Shown here: positions 60,431 through 64,000 of the stretch, piece after piece
Layout: every line of letters starts with the position of its first letter
Numbering within the stretch: position 1 is the first letter of the stretch
Source: Toxorhynchites rutilus septentrionalis
Taxonomy: Eukaryota > Arthropoda > Insecta > Diptera > Culicidae
Length of the DNA: 64,000 nt
Reading direction: 5' to 3'
Assembly (NCBI RefSeq): GCF_029784135.1
Contig: NC_073746.1
Coordinates: 251,972,494 to 252,036,493 of the forward strand
Program-made: the position numbers and the translations under genes
The notes under the pieces: generated by a model
The model's database searches: none
Seen by the model: only the letters and a program-made list of their open reading frames with translations
Told to the model about the DNA's origin: nothing

Positions 60431-60786
60431 CTAGTTTTTTTCAAATTGACATACACGTTATCTAAAGTTCTACAGAACCGATTTATGTTGAATTCATATG
60501 GATAGAATCTGTATTTATCGCATGAACTAAATGGTTAAATTCTACTATTTTCAATGATCGTAGAGAAAAAAGTTTTAAACCGCCTTTTTTTCTTCAAGGC
60601 TTTGTCAAAAAAAAACTTGTTTTTAGCGTGTCCAAGGTTCATGCGATGGCGGCATCTTAACTGATTCAGAATCTGTTCGATTTGTACGATATAATAACGA
60701 TATAATGGATAGTTAAAAATATTCTTTGTTGTATATTTAGCTCGAAAAAACGTTCGAAATTCGTGCCTCTACAATAGAATACCCCC
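60431..60786 (+). mobile_element. TTAA-family element, left end missing
   Basis: Ends ATAGAATACCCCC then TTAA (60787-60790). Contains GTTCATGCGATGGCGGCATC and the other family blocks. Abuts the LINE 3' end. Confidence 0.7.
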
Positions 60787-60961
60787 TTAAAAACGATGAT
60801 ATATTGTTGTTATCTTAATTTTGAGGAGTGAAATCATGATATATTCATTTTTACTTAAGAGATTATACATTTCTCCCTAACTAATTAAACAAATTGTTAT
60901 GAGTTATGAAACAATCCGGACGACTTTATTCGTCGAATAACATTGTTGTAACTTGTATTAA

Positions 60962-61694
60962 GGGGGTATTCTAGTCTAGAAATCTGAAAAAATCGAATTT
61001 TTTTTTTTACCATATTTCTGTAGTTTAGGCATTCAAGAATATACTCTAGAAAGGACTTATCGAAAATCCTATTATTTACCTAGTTAGAGCCATCTTAGTG
61101 ATGTGGTATCTAACCTGTTACGGCCATCACAATGAACTTCAAACGCGTTTCTCTCGGAACTAGTTTTTTTCTAACTGGCGTACACGATATCTCAAGTTCT
61201 ACTGAACCGATTTATGTCAAATTTATATGAAAATAATCTGCATACATCTCTCTATCGCATGAACCAATAAAAAATTATAACTTTTTAATTTTACTATTTT
61301 TAAAAAATCGGTAAACGCAAAAAAAACGTTTTAAACAGCATTTTTGTTTTCAAACGGCCGCCATTTTGTTAAAACCCATGTTTTTGACTTGTCCGAGGTT
61401 CATGCCATAGCGACATCTTTACTGATTCAGAATCTGTTCGATTTTTTTTGTTTCAGATAACCAGAAGGACTGGAATCGTGTACGTCATGGCACAACTTTT
61501 TTTTGGACACCCTCACTTCACCAGCATGTAACTGTTCTAATTATGAATATTTTTTTTCCGTCCTATTTTTGTTTTATTGTTGAAAGATAGATAAACGAAT
61601 AATGATATAATGGATAGTAAAAATATTCTTTGTTTTATTTTTACGGAGTTCGAAAAAACGTCCGAAATTCGTGTCTCTACACTAGAATACCCCC
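60962..61694 (+). mobile_element. TTAA-family element, complete, 733 bp
   Basis: TTAA at 60958-60961 and 61695-61698. Inverted ends GGGGGTATTCTAGTCTAGA and GGGGGTATTCTAGTGTAGA. No coding. TTAA target suggests piggyBac-type mobilisation. Confidence 0.85.
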
Positions 61695-61698
61695 TTAA

Positions 61699-62054
61699 GG
61701 CAGTATTCTAGTCTAGAAATTGAATAAAAAATCATTTTTGTTTCCTTCATATTTCTGTAGTTCAGGCGTTCAAGAATATACTTATCGAAAATCCTATTAT
61801 TTACCGAGTTGAAGCCAAATGGCGGTATCTCATCTAGGGGCTGTAATCGTGTACGCCATGGCACAATTTTTTTTTGAGCCACCTCACTTCATCAGCTCTT
61901 AACCATTCTAGTTATGAATATTTTTTCTCCGTATAATTTATGTTTTTTTGTTAAAAAATAGATGATAAAATGGATAGTAAATATATTCTTTGTTTTATTT
62001 TTACGGAGGTTGAAAAAAGGTCCGAAATTCGAGTCTTTACACTAGAATACCCCC
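61699..62054 (+). mobile_element. TTAA-family element, short form, 356 bp
   Basis: Shares the TTAA at 61695-61698 with its neighbour and ends with TTAA at 62055-62058. Left end GGCAGTATTCTAGTCTAGA, right end inverted GGGGGTATTCTAGTGTA. Internally deleted relative to the 733-bp copy. Confidence 0.8.
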
Positions 62055-62058
62055 TTAA

Positions 62059-63120
62059 TAAACCAGCTTGCTTGAATTCGTCACTCGAAACGCAAAAAAA
62101 GCACGTTTTGGACAGCTTCGTTTCAACTAAATGCTCACGAAAATGACGCAAGTAAACGGGGAAATGGGGGTAATACGGACATGTTTAGAAGAACTTCAAA
62201 TAAATCTGTGGAAACTCATGTTTTCCAAAACTTAAAAGCAGTTTCTTACAGTTCAATATACTGGTTTTCGAAATAATTGGCCAAAAGTTTCATAAAAATG
62301 TGGTTTTCCATATTTTTTACTGAAATTAAAACAAACCGAAAATTAGAACATTTTTATCGATGCGGGTATAATGGACATGTAGTGGGGGGAATATGGAAAG
62401 GTTAATAATATACAAAGCGTAGAAGTTTATCGCTCGCGAGAGGAATAATTTCGCTCTCTCTCAGTGTTTGTGTGTTTAGTAACTGAAATAGAACAGAAAG
62501 AGAAAGCAATATAAAAAAAGAATTCAATATTCTTCCCTTCGATAAGAGACGAATGAACTCTCAGAGTTTAAAGTCTCTTTATAAACGTTAATAAACGTTA
62601 AAAAACGCCGTTTTTGTAAAAAAATCGTGATGAGCGATAAAAAGTCTTATAATTTACAACAATTTTGAATGGAAAATTCTTCGGATTACCGTTATCCATT
62701 CCCAAAGTCAGCCCTCACCCGCAAAAAGGTTATCGTCTATGTCAGGAACAGCACATCCCTGTTAAACTCCAAAATTGCCTGCCAGATTGTCGAGGAGACA
62801 TAAGGTCTGACATTCCTGTTATGAGCTTTTTACAAACAATCAGTCGATAAATTCCAATAAATACAGCTCGACAACCATGTGGTCGAAACTATCAAATACA
62901 CTTACTGAAGCATTTGTGAACATTCGACAAGCGAAAGCTTTAAGAAAGTGTGATTAGGAGTTGAGTTAATTTGCGACTTTTCTGGTCTTGGGATGTTGGT
63001 AAAACAGAAGCTTCGCACAAACGAGAGTAGAGCAATTAACTGCAGACCATTTCGTAAATTCAAAACGAAATGACTGGACAATTTGGAGATGATGAATGTA
63101 TACGCATTATCAGGAACAGT
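62059..63120. other. Intergenic, unclassified repeat text
   Basis: GGGGGTAATACGGACATG near 62165 and GGGTATAATGGACATG near 62363 are related. A relative of the ultrashort retroposon core lies near 62547. No gene. Confidence 0.35.
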
Positions 63121-64000
63121 TATAGCATAATTTTTTTGACGTAGAACTACGTCTTTCTGGAAGGGTGTTCAATCCGAAAACAGGTCACGTTTTCATGAAA
63201 TAAAGTTCACGTTAACAACTATTTTCAAAGCGGAACGGATTCTGATGATTTGTATACCAACCAAATCGAAAATTCTCGAAGACTTGTTTGATATGCTATA
63301 TATTACAATTCCCTAATCCCTAAACGGTTTGAATTAATGAAAACTGGAAGCATTCCCATTTCCCTATACATTTGTTCTGCCGATTTGTATGCTTACCATA
63401 CTGTACCGTCAAAAACGAGCAACTAATACATTCATTTTTGTCCGTTTTCATCTTATTTGGTATAAATAAGTCATCCACGATTTGAACCCACACCACTTCT
63501 CGTTTGGTGGTCATCGGTGCAACATCGTTGCTGGCGAGCATCGAACGAGAATGGAAGGGAAGGAGGAGTATGGAGTAAAGTTTTCGTTGTACTACGTCGA
63601 AAATGCGGTCTTGTTCTAGCTACAACCTCTAACAATTTTTTCATGCACAGAAGCTAACTGTAGACAACATAAATGGAATTCGGAAGAAACTGAAAGTGAT
63701 ACAAATAAATTACCGGGTAATATTGAAGAAAGAAAAGAATAGTGAATAGATCGATATTATGGTATTGTTAACAAACTGCATAACGCCAGAAAATATGGAT
63801 TTTGGACCTCCCTCCTCCTTAACGTATCGCAAGCTATACCCCTGAAACATAACAAGTAACACAATCTCGCCCCTTGATTAGTTCACGATGATGTTGTTCG
63901 AATCTAGAATCTCATCTTGTTCGAAGATATTCAAAATCAAAATACAACAAATATCATAACGTAATCCTACGTCAACTATGTGTTCATGGTTCGGATACAA
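63121..64000. repeat. GACGTAG-family repeat region with a tRNA-like piece
   Basis: TTGACGTAGAACTACGTC at 63137-63154 and TACTACGTCGAAAATGCGGT at about 63589 have partners near 51590-51620 and 52263. A minus-strand GGGTTCAAATCG near 63488 resembles a pol III box B. The rest is unrecognised. Confidence 0.4.

Noticed and set aside
62665..62850. Histone or other conserved gene fragment
   Set aside because: The short frame gave no motif I could defend.

Overview
The window looks like nuclear DNA of an insect, most likely a mosquito. This is inferred from AT-rich sequence, short GT-AG introns of about 60-250 bp, two recognisable animal single-copy genes, and a dense layer of transposons: a BEL/Pao retrotransposon, tRNA-derived SINEs, hAT, Tc1/mariner, pogo and piggyBac-like elements, foldback elements and a LINE with RNase H. 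No bacterial, organellar or CRISPR-like feature was seen. No species can be named from the sequence alone.

Host genes are few. A complete four-exon DCAF12-like WD40 gene lies on the minus strand (22095-23757). A complete four-exon SLX1 structure-specific endonuclease gene lies on the plus strand (29288-30668). A 111-residue predicted secreted protein of unknown function sits at 44340-44675. The rest is intergenic or transposon-derived.

Layout: 1-3200 holds a perfect foldback MITE, a transposase relic and a SINE. 3284-5973 is an apparently intact autonomous hAT transposon with a perfect 8-bp target duplication. 6200-8180 is a GA-rich tract split by a 1.5-kb TIR element. 8936-16068 is a foldback element split by a BEL/Pao retrotransposon (9095-15529) with two stop codons, one frameshift and a clipped 3' LTR. 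16077-20133 is an old pogo-like element. 20900-20957 is a 57-bp retroposon with its own target duplication. After the DCAF12 gene come a TA-flanked element, SINEs, a Tc1 relic split by a hAT MITE, and SLX1. 32460-34260 is a SINE split by a piggyBac-like element and an ultrashort retroposon. 35611-43230 is a layered block with TTAA elements, a second SINE, a 2.2-kb foldback split by a hAT element, and a 2.8-kb element with 26-bp TIRs inserted in an older repeat. 44-55 kb holds the small gene, more SINEs and transposase relics. 55585-60430 is a 5'-truncated LINE split by a 2.9-kb segment that carries a 53-bp-period repeat array. The last 3.6 kb holds a TTAA pair and unclassified repeats.

The genes do not form a pathway. 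What links the window is nested insertion. At several sites a second copy of the host repeat elsewhere in the window serves as an uninterrupted reference, so insertion boundaries can be read to the base. I found no convincing new multi-gene system. The strongest leads are the intact hAT element, the ultrashort retroposon family, and the TTA-flanked composite element.
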